64,000 nt of DNA from the NCBI GenBank assembly GCA_031459235.1, contig JAVKIY010000002.1, positions 1 through 64,000 of the forward strand, given 5' to 3'. A model generated the notes under the pieces. The model was not told the origin of the DNA, did not search any database, and was given only the letters and a program-made list of their open reading frames with translations. This DNA is from Fervidifonticultor_A tertius (GTDB lineage: Bacteria; Sysuimicrobiota; Sysuimicrobiia; Sysuimicrobiales; Humicultoraceae). Position numbers and translations under genes: made by a program. Within the stretch, counting starts at the first letter, position 1. Each line of letters opens with the position of its first letter. Shown piece by piece: positions 49,760 to 58,881 of the stretch.

Positions 49760-50800
49760 ATGGCGTTTCGCGACGTCGTCAACCAGGATCACGCGGTCAT
49801 GCTGCTCCGGGCGGCGGCGCGCAGCGGCAAGGTCGGCCACGCCTACCTGCTCGTCGGGCCCGCCGGCGTTGGGCGTCGCGCCCTGGCGCTCGCCTTCGCG
49901 CAGCTCCTCAACTGCGCGCGCGCCGACGGCGACGCGTGCGGCGACTGCGTGTCGTGCCGGAAGATCGTCTCGGGCAGCCACCCCGACGTCCGCATTCTCG
50001 ACGTCGCCCGCGGGCAGTACCTCGAGGCGCCCGGCAAGGAGCACCGGGGCAAGGAGATCCCCGTCGACCAGATTCGCGCGCTGCGGCGCGAGGCCGCCTT
50101 TCCGCCCTACGAGGGGAAGTGGAAGGTCTTCGTCATCGCCGACGCCGAGCGCATGAACCCCAGCTCGGCCAACAGCCTGCTCAAGATCCTGGAGGAGCCC
50201 CCGGCCCGGGTCGTCTTCCTGCTCGTCGCCGAGTCGTCGGTGGCGCTGCCGCCGACCGTGGTGTCGCGCTGCCAGCTCGTCCGGTGCGCGTTCCTGCGCG
50301 CCGACCAGATCGAGCGAGCGCTGGTGGACCGCTGGCAGATCGCGCCGGATCGGGCGCGCGTCCTGGCCGTGCTCGCCGACGGCCGCCTCGGCCGGGCGCT
50401 GGAGTGGGCTGCCTCCGAGGAGCGGCTCGAGGCCCGCGACCGGCTGCTCGACCTGCTGCCGACGCTGGAGGGCAGCGACCCGCTCACCCGCCTCGACGCC
50501 GCCGAGGCGCTCAGCCGCCAGCCCGACCTGCTGCCCGAGCTGCTCGATCTCGCCGTACTGTGGTACCGCGACCTGCTGGTCTGGAAGCAGCTCCCGGAGC
50601 CGGCGCTGCTCACGAACCGCGACCGCCAGACGCAGATCGAAGCACTGGCCCCGCGGTTCAGCGAGACCACGCTCGGCGCGCGGATCGAGGCGGTGGAGGC
50701 GGCGAAGGAGTCGCTGCGGCGCAACGTGAACGCGCGCCTGGCGCTGGAGAAGCTGTTCCTGTCGTTTCAAGACGCGCCGGCGCCGGCGACCTCACCCTGA
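49760..50800 (+). CDS. holB: DNA polymerase III delta' subunit
   Basis: This 346-residue clamp-loader subunit has an AAA core beginning with FRDVVNQDHAVMLLR. The P-loop is GPAGVGRRALA, with Arg for the invariant Lys, as expected for a delta' that does not hydrolyse ATP. The zinc module is CARADGDACGDCVSC. Sensor and Walker B region: KVFVIADAERMNPSSANSLLKILEEPP. The collar domain is at residues about 215-346. It ends the operon, 39 nt before the converging vapC remnant. Confidence 0.93.
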   Translation: MAFRDVVNQDHAVMLLRAAARSGKVGHAYLLVGPAGVGRRALALAFAQLLNCARADGDACGDCVSCRKIVSGSHPDVRILDVARGQYLEAPGKEHRGKEIPVDQIRALRREAAFPPYEGKWKVFVIADAERMNPSSANSLLKILEEPPARVVFLLVAESSVALPPTVVSRCQLVRCAFLRADQIERALVDRWQIAPDRARVLAVLADGRLGRALEWAASEERLEARDRLLDLLPTLEGSDPLTRLDAAEALSRQPDLLPELLDLAVLWYRDLLVWKQLPEPALLTNRDRQTQIEALAPRFSETTLGARIEAVEAAKESLRRNVNARLALEKLFLSFQDAPAPATSP

Positions 50801-50839
50801 GCGGGGCGGCGGCCGCACGACTGCTTGCCAGCGTTTCGA

Positions 50840-51166
50840 CTACTGCTTGAGGACCGGAACGACGTCCGTGTGCGCGAAGTGGTCGCCCTTGAAGAGCAGG
50901 GGCTCTCGCATCGTCTTCGAGAGGGCGTAGGCGAAGCAATCGCCGAAGTTCAGGCGGGCGCGATGTCCGCTGCCCTTGCCGAAGTCGCGGTAGGCTTCGC
51001 GCGCGACGCGAGCCTGAGCCGCGGTGACTGGCTCGACCACGATTCGCGCTTCCGTCAGGAAGTCGTCGAAACGGCGACTGGCGATCGGAGAGCGGCTTCC
51101 GTCGATGACCGCCGCGGCCTCGACGCCGTGGGAACCGCGACCGAACGTGGGCTGCAGGCTACCCGA
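50840..51166 (-). pseudogene. VapC-type PIN-domain toxin remnant, N-terminus lost
   Basis: The open frame of 108 codons encodes the C-terminal two thirds of a VapC ribonuclease: VEAAAVIDGSRSPIASRRFDDFL, EPVTAAQARVAREAYRDFG, then ARLNFGDCFAYALSK with the third acidic residue and EPLLFKGDHFAHTDV. The N-terminal part with the first catalytic Asp (usually in MIVVDTSA) is missing; the frame runs upstream into the last bases of the rRNA methyltransferase gene and meets a stop there. No antitoxin gene is present. A short GTG-started piece (50840-51040) could be translated but would lack the active site. Confidence 0.75.
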
Positions 51167-52346
51167 TCACCTGCAGGATCAGGCACTTCAGGTACCGCGT
51201 CTCCGGCATCGCCGCCAGCATCGGGTGGTCCCGCGCCTGTGACCGGAACTCGATGAGCCGCAGCTGCCGCCTCGCGTCCGCCGCCGCCTCGGTCACCGCC
51301 GACCAGAAGCTCCCCTCGTCCACGTGCCAGGAGCACGAGCAGGTCACCAGCAGGCCGCCGGGCCGCAGCAGCCGCAGCGCCTGCAGGTTGATCTCCTTGT
51401 ACCCGGCGAGCGCGCGGGGCACCGCGGCGCGGGAGCGCGCGAACGCCGGCGGGTCCAGGATCACCATGTCGGCGGGGTGCCCGGCCGCGGCTAGCCGCCG
51501 CAGCTCGTCGAAGGCGTCGGCCTCGCGGAACGTGCACCGATCCTCCACGCCGTTGTGCGCCGCGTGGCGACGCGCCCGGGCCAGGGCGTCCGCGCTCGCG
51601 TCGATCCCCAGCACCGACGCCGCGCCGGCGAGCGCGGCGTGCACCCCGAAGGCGCCGGTGTGGCAGAAGGCATCGATCAGGTGCGCGTCCTGGGCCAGGG
51701 GCGCCACGGCGAGCCGGTTTTCGCGCTGGTCGCAGAACCAGCCGGTCTTCTGACCGCGCGCCACGTCCACCACGAACCGCGCCGGGCCCTCCTGGATCTC
51801 GACCTCCGTCGGCCCATCGCCATGGGCGAACCCCTGGTCGAGCGGTAGCCCCTCGAGGGCGCGGCTCTTCGCGTCGTTGCGCAGGTAGACGGCGCGGGCG
51901 CCGCGCAGCCGGACGAGCAGCTCCACGAGCATCGGCAGCCGGCGGTCGATGCCGGCGGTCAGCGCTTGGGCGACCAGCGCGTCGCCGTAGACGTCCACGA
52001 TCAGACCCGGGAGCAGGTCGCCCTCACCGAAGACGAGCCGGTACGCCGTGGTGCCCCTCACCACGCGCGCGCGCAGCGCGGCCGCCGCCCCGAGTCGGCG
52101 GGCGAAGAACGCCTCGTCCACGCGCTCCTCGGCCCGCGTGAACAGCCGGACGCGGATTTTGGAGCGGGGGTTGATCGTGCCGCGGCCGAGGAAGTGGCCG
52201 CGGTCGGTCAGGACGTCGGCCAGGTCGCCGGGCGCGGGGTTCCCCTCGACGCGGTCGATCTCGTTGTCGTAGACCCAGAGGTGACCGCCCGCGACACGGC
52301 GCTCACGGCCCGGGCGCAGCCTGACCCGCGCGCGCACGTCGTGCAT
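51159..52346 (-). CDS. Class I SAM-dependent rRNA methyltransferase, RlmI-like
   Basis: This 395-residue protein has an N-terminal PUA-type RNA-binding domain (VRLRPGRERRVAGGHLWVYDNEIDR) and an EEHEE middle domain. The C-terminal Rossmann methyltransferase has FCHTGAFGVHAALAGA (SAM loop), VILDPPAFARSRAAV and LVTCSCSWHV (catalytic Cys region). RlmI makes m5C1962 in 23S rRNA. The ATG is preceded by GGGAGGG and lies 44 nt inside hyuB, so this housekeeping gene is expressed at least partly from the catabolic operon. Confidence 0.9.
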   Translation of the reverse strand: MHDVRARVRLRPGRERRVAGGHLWVYDNEIDRVEGNPAPGDLADVLTDRGHFLGRGTINPRSKIRVRLFTRAEERVDEAFFARRLGAAAALRARVVRGTTAYRLVFGEGDLLPGLIVDVYGDALVAQALTAGIDRRLPMLVELLVRLRGARAVYLRNDAKSRALEGLPLDQGFAHGDGPTEVEIQEGPARFVVDVARGQKTGWFCDQRENRLAVAPLAQDAHLIDAFCHTGAFGVHAALAGAASVLGIDASADALARARRHAAHNGVEDRCTFREADAFDELRRLAAAGHPADMVILDPPAFARSRAAVPRALAGYKEINLQALRLLRPGGLLVTCSCSWHVDEGSFWSAVTEAAADARRQLRLIEFRSQARDHPMLAAMPETRYLKCLILQVIG

Positions 52347-53994
52347 GGTCCCTCCCATAGGCGGCCAGGCCGGCCTCGGTGACGTAGCCTTCCGCCAGGT
52401 CGCGCTCGACGAGCTCGTCGGGCCGGGCGCGCGGGTCGCCGAACCCGCTGCCGCCCGCTGACCACACGGTGATGGCGTCGGAGGCCGCGCGCAGCTCGAC
52501 CAGCGCGCTGGGCTCGTCGCGGCCGGTCGCGGTGCCGCCGGCGATCTCCAGACCGGGGCCGGCGCCCTCGGCGCCGCCGAGCAGCCCGCCGATCGGCGAG
52601 TTCTCCCCGTGCGTGAGCACGTTGACCAGCACGGGCAGGCCGTCGTCGTAGAGCTTCCGCAACACCATGCGCTGACCCAGGCCGCCGCGGTGGCGGCCCG
52701 GGCCGCCCGAGTCGGGGATGAGCTCCTTGCGCTCGACCAGCAGCGCGGTGCGCGCCTCGAACATCTCCACCGGTACGTTGCCGGCCGAGGTGGGGTACAT
52801 GAGGGCTGCGGTGCCGTCGCCGTGGTGGCTGGCGCCCTGGCCGCCGCCGAACATGATGTGGTCGTTGAACAGCCGGCCGTCCGCCGTCCGGCCGTACGCG
52901 GTGCAGGGAACCGGCAGCCCGGTGAACGCCTGCACCTGCCGCGGCAGCACGGGCGCGAGCGCGCGGAAGATCGCCGGGCCGCAGTACCACCCGACCATCG
53001 TACGCTGGTTGACGGCCGCCGGATAGCGGCAGTTGAGCACGCTGCCCTCCGGCGCACGGACGTGCAGCGGCCGGAAGCAGCCGGCGTTGGAGGGGATCTC
53101 GGGCGTCAGGATGGACTTGAGCGCGTAGGTCGTGTGCGCGGAGGCGTAGGAGTAGGTGCAGTTCACCCCGCCCATCGGTAGCTCCGGCGGCGCGCCGGTC
53201 CAGTCCACGGTGAGCTCGTCGCCGGCGACGATCACGGCGCAGGGCAGCGTCAGGTCCCAGGTCGCGATGCGGAAGCGGACCTCGCTGCGGTACGTGCCGT
53301 CCGGCACCGCGGCGATGGCCTGGCGCATGGCGAGCTCGGCGCGCCGCTGGACCTCGTGCGCGAGCGGCGCGAGCGAGTCCAACCCGTACTCGTCCATGAA
53401 CGCGAGCAGCCGCTCGCTACCCACGTGGTTGCTCGCGACCTGCGCCTGGATGTCGCCCCAGACCATGGCCGAGTGCCGCACGTTGCGCCGGATCATGGCG
53501 GCCAGATCATCGTTGAGGCGGCCCGCCCGGTAGAGCCTCAGCGGCGGGATCTGGAGCCCTTCGTCGTAGATCTCGCGCGCCCGGCCCGAGGCCTTTGTGC
53601 CGCCGATGTCGGAGCAGTGGGCGATGGAGCCCACGAGCCCGACCAGCGTGCCACGGCGGAAGACCGGCGTCACCACCGCGACGTCGAAGAGGTGGCCGGC
53701 GCAGACCCACGGGTCGTTGGTAACTAGCACGTCGCCCTCGGCCAGCGTCTCGGGCGGGATCGCTGTGAGGATCTCCTGGACCGCGCGCGGCAGGGTCAGG
53801 TTGAACGAGGGCATCGAGCGCGGCGAGTGCGCGATCGAGTTGGCCCCCGCGTCGAGGATCTCGCACCCGAAGTCCTGGGCCTCGCCGATGATCGTGGAGA
53901 ACGCCGTGCGGAGGATGGTGACCCAGCACTCCTCCGTGATGTTGATCAGCCGGCTCCACATGATCTCCAGCGAGATGGGGTCAAACGTCGTCAT
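52303..53994 (-). CDS. Hydantoinase B/5-oxoprolinase family subunit
   Basis: This 563-residue protein is the B partner of an ATP-dependent amidohydrolase that opens 5-oxoproline, N-methylhydantoin, caprolactam or similar lactams. Characteristic segments: DPISLEIMWSRLINITEECW at the N-terminus, GDVLVTNDPWVCAGHLFDV, VGLVGSIAHCSDIGG, GGQGASHHGDG and GGPGRHRGGLGQRMV. The metal-binding His/Asp of the family are visible. It starts with ATGA overlap on the A subunit and runs into rlmI. The substrate is not identifiable from sequence. Confidence 0.92.
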   Translation of the reverse strand: MTTFDPISLEIMWSRLINITEECWVTILRTAFSTIIGEAQDFGCEILDAGANSIAHSPRSMPSFNLTLPRAVQEILTAIPPETLAEGDVLVTNDPWVCAGHLFDVAVVTPVFRRGTLVGLVGSIAHCSDIGGTKASGRAREIYDEGLQIPPLRLYRAGRLNDDLAAMIRRNVRHSAMVWGDIQAQVASNHVGSERLLAFMDEYGLDSLAPLAHEVQRRAELAMRQAIAAVPDGTYRSEVRFRIATWDLTLPCAVIVAGDELTVDWTGAPPELPMGGVNCTYSYASAHTTYALKSILTPEIPSNAGCFRPLHVRAPEGSVLNCRYPAAVNQRTMVGWYCGPAIFRALAPVLPRQVQAFTGLPVPCTAYGRTADGRLFNDHIMFGGGQGASHHGDGTAALMYPTSAGNVPVEMFEARTALLVERKELIPDSGGPGRHRGGLGQRMVLRKLYDDGLPVLVNVLTHGENSPIGGLLGGAEGAGPGLEIAGGTATGRDEPSALVELRAASDAITVWSAGGSGFGDPRARPDELVERDLAEGYVTEAGLAAYGRDHARRARAGQAAPGP

Positions 53995-56156
53995 CGGCGG
54001 CCTCCGGGGCGCGCGGCGGCGCGCGGCGCGCCCTCGGCCAGGCCGCTTTCGGCGGCCGGGGCCTGCGGCGCCGCCCCGACGCGGATCACCAGGTTGCGGC
54101 CGGCGTCCACGGTCAGCTGGTCACCCGCCCACAGCAGGGTGGTGGCCTCGGCCTCCTCGATCACCGCCGGACCGGCGACCGCGGCCCCGCGATCGAGCCG
54201 GTAGCGGTCGTAGACCGGCACCTCGACGAACCCGCGGTCGGGCAGGTAGACCGGACGCGTCCCCTTGCGCGCGCCGGCCTCACCTGCGGCGTCGCCCAGG
54301 CTCCCGCGGAGGTCCACGCGCGGGGTCGGGCCGCTGACCAGCACGCGCCAGTTGAGGGTTTGGATCGGATAGCCGTCCAGCGGCACGCCGTAGCGCCGCA
54401 CGTACTCGGCGCGGAACCGCGCGGCCAGCTCACCGGTCGGGTCGCCGTCCAGGTCAGGCGGCAGCGCGACCTCGATATCGTGGAACTGGCCGGCGTAGCG
54501 CATCTCCACGCGGCGCTCGACGGTCGCGCCATCGGCGGCCGCGCCCGCGGCCGCGACCATCCGCCGGCCCTCGTCTTCCATGCGGGCGAGCAGCCACCTG
54601 ACCTCCCCCCACGGTAGCTCGGCCAGCTCGCCGGCGAGCGAGTGCCCGAACTCGAAGCCGGGCGGCGCCGCCAGCAGGCCGAGCGCCGAGGCCAGCCCGG
54701 AGGCGGGTGGGATGAGCACCTGCTCCATGCCGAGCAGCCGCGCGACGCGCGCGGCCACGGCGGGCCCGGCGCCGCCGAAGGCTACCAGCGCGAAGCGCCG
54801 CGGGTCCACCCCGCGTTCGATCAGGTACAGCCGTGCCGCCGACGCCATGGACTCGCAGACGATTGCGAAGATGCCCCACGCGGCCGCGGCCACATCCAGG
54901 CCGAGCGGCGCGCCGGCGCGCGCCAGCGCCTCCGCCGCGGCCCGCGCGTCGAGCGGCATCGCGCCGCCGAGGAAGGCGGCCGGGTCGTAGTAGCCGAGCG
55001 CCACGCACGCGTCGGTGACCGTAGCCTCCGCGCCGCCCTGGCCGTAGCAGGCCGGCCCCGGGTCGGCACCCGCGCTCTGCGGCCCGACGCGCAGCAGGCC
55101 CAGCGCGTCCACGCGCGCCAGCGACCCGCCGCCCGCGCCGATCTCGATCATGTCCACGACCGGCGTCTTCACCGGCAGCCCGGAGCCAGGTTTGAAGCGG
55201 TGCACGCGCGCGACCTCCATGGTCGGGACCACGCTGGGCCGGCCGTCGCGCACCAGACAGATCTTCGCGGTGGTTCCGCCCATGTCGAACCCGACCACGT
55301 CGCGCCGGCCCGCCTCCAGGCCCAGGTGGCCGGCGATAAGCGCGCCCGCGGCCGGTCCGGACTCGAGCAGGCGCACCGGGAACCGTCGCGCTACCTCGGG
55401 CGCGGCCAGCGTCCCCGAGGAGAGCATCAGGAGGAACCGGCCCCCGAAACCGGCCTCGGCCAGCGCGGTCTCCATGCGGCGCAGGTAGCGGTCCACCAGC
55501 GGCTGGACGTACGCGTTGCAGACCGTGGTGCTGGTCCGCTCGAACTCCCGGATCTCCGGGCTCACCTCGCTGCTGATCGAGACCGCGAGCCCCGGGAACT
55601 CCGCCTCCAGCAGGCCCTTGATCTGCCGCTCGTGGTCCGGGTTCACATAGGCGTGCAGCAGGCAGACGGCGACCGCCTCGACGCCCTCGGCCGTCAGGAC
55701 CGCGACCCGCCGGCGCACAGCCTCCAGGTCGAGGGGTCGGCGGACCGTGCCGTCGCGGGTAATGCGCTCCGGCACGTCCACCCGCCACCGCCGGGGCACC
55801 AGCGGCTCGGGGTACCGCAGGAACAGGTCGTAGATGTCGTAGCGTTGTTCCTTGCCAATCTCCAGCGTGTCGCGGAAGCCGTCGGTGGCGAGCAGCGCGG
55901 TGCGCGCGCCGCGGCGCTCGATGAGCGCGTTGGTGACCAGCGTGGTCGCGTGCACCAGCGTGCCGACGTCGGCGAGCGCAATTCCCTCGCGCGCGCACAG
56001 CGCGTGCAGCCCGGCGAGCGCGCCGTCGGCCGGGGCCCGCGGGGTGGTCAACACCTTGTGCCAGGCCAGGCGGCCGGTCGGGTCGTGCACCAGTACCAGG
56101 TCGGTGAAGGTGCCGCCGATGTCGAGCCCGATCCGGTAGGGACGCATCCCGCTCAT
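53991..56156 (-). CDS. Hydantoinase A/5-oxoprolinase family subunit
   Basis: This 721-residue ATP-binding subunit has the actin-like phosphate loop GLDIGGTFTDLVLV at residue 9. The second phosphate motif is VGFDMGGTTAKICLV, with ESGPAAGALIAGHLG between, and AFGGAGPAVAARVARLLG closes the nucleotide site. The C-terminal 200 residues are the acetone-carboxylase-like domain. The ATG overlaps the stop of the permease gene, so the enzyme is translated with the transporter that presumably supplies its substrate. Both subunits are intact. Confidence 0.93.
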   Translation of the reverse strand: MSGMRPYRIGLDIGGTFTDLVLVHDPTGRLAWHKVLTTPRAPADGALAGLHALCAREGIALADVGTLVHATTLVTNALIERRGARTALLATDGFRDTLEIGKEQRYDIYDLFLRYPEPLVPRRWRVDVPERITRDGTVRRPLDLEAVRRRVAVLTAEGVEAVAVCLLHAYVNPDHERQIKGLLEAEFPGLAVSISSEVSPEIREFERTSTTVCNAYVQPLVDRYLRRMETALAEAGFGGRFLLMLSSGTLAAPEVARRFPVRLLESGPAAGALIAGHLGLEAGRRDVVGFDMGGTTAKICLVRDGRPSVVPTMEVARVHRFKPGSGLPVKTPVVDMIEIGAGGGSLARVDALGLLRVGPQSAGADPGPACYGQGGAEATVTDACVALGYYDPAAFLGGAMPLDARAAAEALARAGAPLGLDVAAAAWGIFAIVCESMASAARLYLIERGVDPRRFALVAFGGAGPAVAARVARLLGMEQVLIPPASGLASALGLLAAPPGFEFGHSLAGELAELPWGEVRWLLARMEDEGRRMVAAAGAAADGATVERRVEMRYAGQFHDIEVALPPDLDGDPTGELAARFRAEYVRRYGVPLDGYPIQTLNWRVLVSGPTPRVDLRGSLGDAAGEAGARKGTRPVYLPDRGFVEVPVYDRYRLDRGAAVAGPAVIEEAEATTLLWAGDQLTVDAGRNLVIRVGAAPQAPAAESGLAEGAPRAAARPGGRR

Positions 56157-56956
56157 CGCGGCCCTCCCCAGGCGATCGATTCCAGCCCCACCAGGCGGTG
56201 GATGATCAGGACGATGGCCACGCTCATGAGCACGCTCACCGTGGAGACCGCCGCCGCGGTCGGGTCGAACGAGAAGCGCAGGTAGTCGAAGAGCTGCAGC
56301 GGCAGGGTAGTGTTCCCGACGCTCACCAGGAGCAGCGAGATCGGAAACTGGTCGAACGACGTGATGAAGGCGAACAGTGCGCCGGAGATCACGCCGCCCT
56401 TGATGAGCGGCAGCGTGACCCGGCGGAAGGTGGTCAGCGGGCCAGCCCCGAGCGACCGGGCCGCCTCCTCGAGCGACCGGTCGAAGCCCACGAGCACCGT
56501 CGAGATCGTGAGGAAGACGTAGGGCAGGCAGACCAGCGTATGCCCGAGCAGCAGGGCGCGCATCCCGCGCGTGCCGAGGCCGGTCCCGTAGAAGAAGAGC
56601 AGCAGCGCGATGCCCGTGAGGATCGCCGGGAGCTGGAGCGGCGAGACCACCAGCAGCCGCAGCGTGTCGCGGAACCGGCCCGCGTGGCGGACCACGTAGA
56701 ACGCCGCCATGCCGCCGAGCACGGTGGCGAGGATGGTGGTGGCCGCGGCGAGCTGGAGGCTGAAGACGAACGCACGCACGAACGGCCCGCTCTGCGCGAA
56801 CTTCACGAACCACCGGATGGACAACCCGTCGGGCGGGAAGCGCAGGTACTCGCCCGCGTTGAACGCGGCGAGCACGATGATGACGATCGGCGCGAGCAGG
56901 AACGCGTAGAGCACCACGACGACCGCGACGAACAGCGGGGAACGGCCCTCGCTCAT
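56153..56956 (-). CDS. ABC transporter permease, PotC-like
   Basis: This 267-residue permease has six spans and the coupling loop EEAARSLGAGPLTTFRRVTL. The FDQFPISLLL motif in the last third is typical of PotC/YdcV proteins for spermidine/putrescine and related cations. It overlaps both neighbours by four bases. Fourth transporter gene in the operon. Confidence 0.92.
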   Translation of the reverse strand: MSEGRSPLFVAVVVVLYAFLLAPIVIIVLAAFNAGEYLRFPPDGLSIRWFVKFAQSGPFVRAFVFSLQLAAATTILATVLGGMAAFYVVRHAGRFRDTLRLLVVSPLQLPAILTGIALLLFFYGTGLGTRGMRALLLGHTLVCLPYVFLTISTVLVGFDRSLEEAARSLGAGPLTTFRRVTLPLIKGGVISGALFAFITSFDQFPISLLLVSVGNTTLPLQLFDYLRFSFDPTAAAVSTVSVLMSVAIVLIIHRLVGLESIAWGGPR

Positions 56957-57792
56957 CGCAGGCTCCAGCGCAGCGCACGGTTCATCAGCTTCACGTACCC
57001 CCAGAGCACGACGGCGGTCAGGCCGAAGAACACCATGGCCAGGGCCGAGCCCACCGGCCAGTTGAACGCGTCGAGCAAGAGCTGCACCACCAGCATGGGG
57101 ATGACGAGGACGTTGTTCCCGCCGAGCAGGATCGGGATGACGTAGGAGCTGACCGCGAGCACGAACACGAGCAGCATGCCGGCGAACACGCCGGGCAGCG
57201 AGAGCGGCCAGGTCACCCGCCAGAACGTCTTCCAGGGCGAGGCGCCGAGCGAGCGCGCCGCCCGCTCCACGTCCGGGGAGATGTTCTGGAGCGCGCCCGC
57301 GATGGACAGCGCCATGAACGGCATGAACACGTGCACCAGGCCGATGGTCATGCCCGTGACGTTGTACATGAGCTCCACGGGCTGGCGGCCGGCGTAGCGC
57401 AACAGTTGGTTGACCAGGCCGACGCGCCCGAGCAGGATCAGCCAGCCGTACGCCCGGATGACCACCCCGACCAGCAGCGGCGCGATCAGCAGCATCAGCA
57501 GCAGCGGCCGCCGGCGGTTGGGCGCCCGCGCGATCGCGTAGGCGAGCGGGTAGCCGAGCAGCAACGTGAGCGCCGTGGTGAGCACCGCGTACCAGACGGT
57601 GTTGGCCAGGATACGCCAGTAGAAGCCGTCGCGCAGCACGCGCGCGTAGTTGTCGAGGGTGAACACGTTCAGGTAGCGTTCGCCCGGCGGTTTCACCAGG
57701 AAGCTCATGCGCACCATGTTGACGTAGGGCACGATGAGCAGCACGATCAGGAACAGGACCACCGGGGCGATCAGCAGGTGGCGGCGCCACAT
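56953..57792 (-). CDS. ABC transporter permease, PotB-like
   Basis: This 279-residue permease has an N-terminal span (HLLIAPVVLFLIVLLIVPYV) and an EAA loop ERAARSLGASPWKTFWRVTW. SSYVIPILLGG in the last third is a PotB/YdcU hallmark. Start at 57792 lies two bases after the ATPase stop. It forms a heterodimer with the PotC-like permease. Confidence 0.92.
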   Translation of the reverse strand: MWRRHLLIAPVVLFLIVLLIVPYVNMVRMSFLVKPPGERYLNVFTLDNYARVLRDGFYWRILANTVWYAVLTTALTLLLGYPLAYAIARAPNRRRPLLLMLLIAPLLVGVVIRAYGWLILLGRVGLVNQLLRYAGRQPVELMYNVTGMTIGLVHVFMPFMALSIAGALQNISPDVERAARSLGASPWKTFWRVTWPLSLPGVFAGMLLVFVLAVSSYVIPILLGGNNVLVIPMLVVQLLLDAFNWPVGSALAMVFFGLTAVVLWGYVKLMNRALRWSLR

Positions 57793-57794
57793 GG

Positions 57795-58856
57795 TCAGGC
57801 GGGGTCGGCGGCCGGGACGGTCCAGGCGTCGCCGGCCGCGAAGCTGAGCTCGACCCGCTCCCCGGGCTCGTAGCGGCGCGAGGGGTCGGCCTGCACGCGC
57901 AGGGTCAGGTCGGGCGCGCACTCGATCCGGTAGTCGAGCAGGTTGCCCAGGAACGCCCGTTCCCGCACGACGCCCGCCAGCCGGTTGGGGTGCCCGCCGC
58001 CGAAGTGCAGGGCCTCGGGCCGCAGTACCACCAGCACGTCGCGCGCGCCGTCGCCGGCGGCCCCCCCCGAGGTCTCGAAGGTGCCTACCGCCGTGCGGAC
58101 CGTGACCCGGCCGTTCTGCGCGGCGGCCGTGCCGCGGATGAAGTTCGACAGCCCGATGAAGTCGGCCACCCAGGCCGACCGCGGCCGCCGGTAGAGCTCG
58201 TCGGGCGCGCCCAGCTGCTGGAGCACTCCGTCGCGCAGGACGACGATCCGGTCAGCCAGGACCATCGCCTCTGCCTGGTCGTGCGTGACGTAGACCGTGG
58301 TGATGCCGAACTCGCGCTGGAGGTGGCGGATGTAGAACCGCATCTCCTCGCGCAGCTTCGCGTCCAGGTTGGCCAGCGGCTCGTCGAGCAACAGCACCTG
58401 CGGGTTGATGACCAGGGCGCGCGCCAGCGCCGTGCGCTGCTGCTGCCCGCCCGAGAGCTGGTGCGGGTAGCGGCCGCCGAGCCCGCCGAGCTGCACCTTG
58501 TCGAGGATGGCGGCGACGCGGGCGGCGATCTCGGCGCGTGGCACCCCGCGGACATCCAGGCCGAAGGCGACGTTCTCGTTGACCGTCAGGTGCGGGAACA
58601 GCGCATAGTTCTGGAAGACGATGCCGGTGTCGCGCCGCTCGGGCGGTAGCGCGGTGACCGCGCGGTCGCCGAAGAACACCTCGCCGCCGTCGGGGTGCTC
58701 GAACCCCCCGATGATGCGTAGCGTGGTGGTCTTGCCACACCCGGAGGGACCCAGGAGGGTGATGAGCTCACCCTCCTGGATCTGCAGGCTCAGGCGGTTC
58801 ACCGCGACGACGCGGCCGAACCGTTTGGTCAGCTCGTGCAGGCGGATCGACGCCAT
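57795..58856 (-). CDS. ABC transporter ATP-binding protein, PotA-like
   Basis: This 353-residue ATPase has Walker A GPSGCGKTT, Q-loop VFQNYALFPHLTV, signature LSGGQQQRTALARAL, Walker B LLLDEPLANLDAKLR and H-loop VTHDQAEAM. A TOBE domain starts at about residue 275. All motifs are intact. It is encoded between the binding protein and the two permeases. Confidence 0.94.
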   Translation of the reverse strand: MASIRLHELTKRFGRVVAVNRLSLQIQEGELITLLGPSGCGKTTTLRIIGGFEHPDGGEVFFGDRAVTALPPERRDTGIVFQNYALFPHLTVNENVAFGLDVRGVPRAEIAARVAAILDKVQLGGLGGRYPHQLSGGQQQRTALARALVINPQVLLLDEPLANLDAKLREEMRFYIRHLQREFGITTVYVTHDQAEAMVLADRIVVLRDGVLQQLGAPDELYRRPRSAWVADFIGLSNFIRGTAAAQNGRVTVRTAVGTFETSGGAAGDGARDVLVVLRPEALHFGGGHPNRLAGVVRERAFLGNLLDYRIECAPDLTLRVQADPSRRYEPGERVELSFAAGDAWTVPAADPA

Positions 58857-58881
58857 GGACGGCGCGGGCGCTCCGAGCGGC

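Noticed and set aside
50840..51040. Intact small VapC toxin
   Set aside because: Only the C-terminal part is encoded; the first catalytic Asp region and any antitoxin are missing.
54642..56285. A 547-codon plus-strand frame across hyuA
   Set aside because: Antisense shadow of a gene with intact actin-like ATP motifs.
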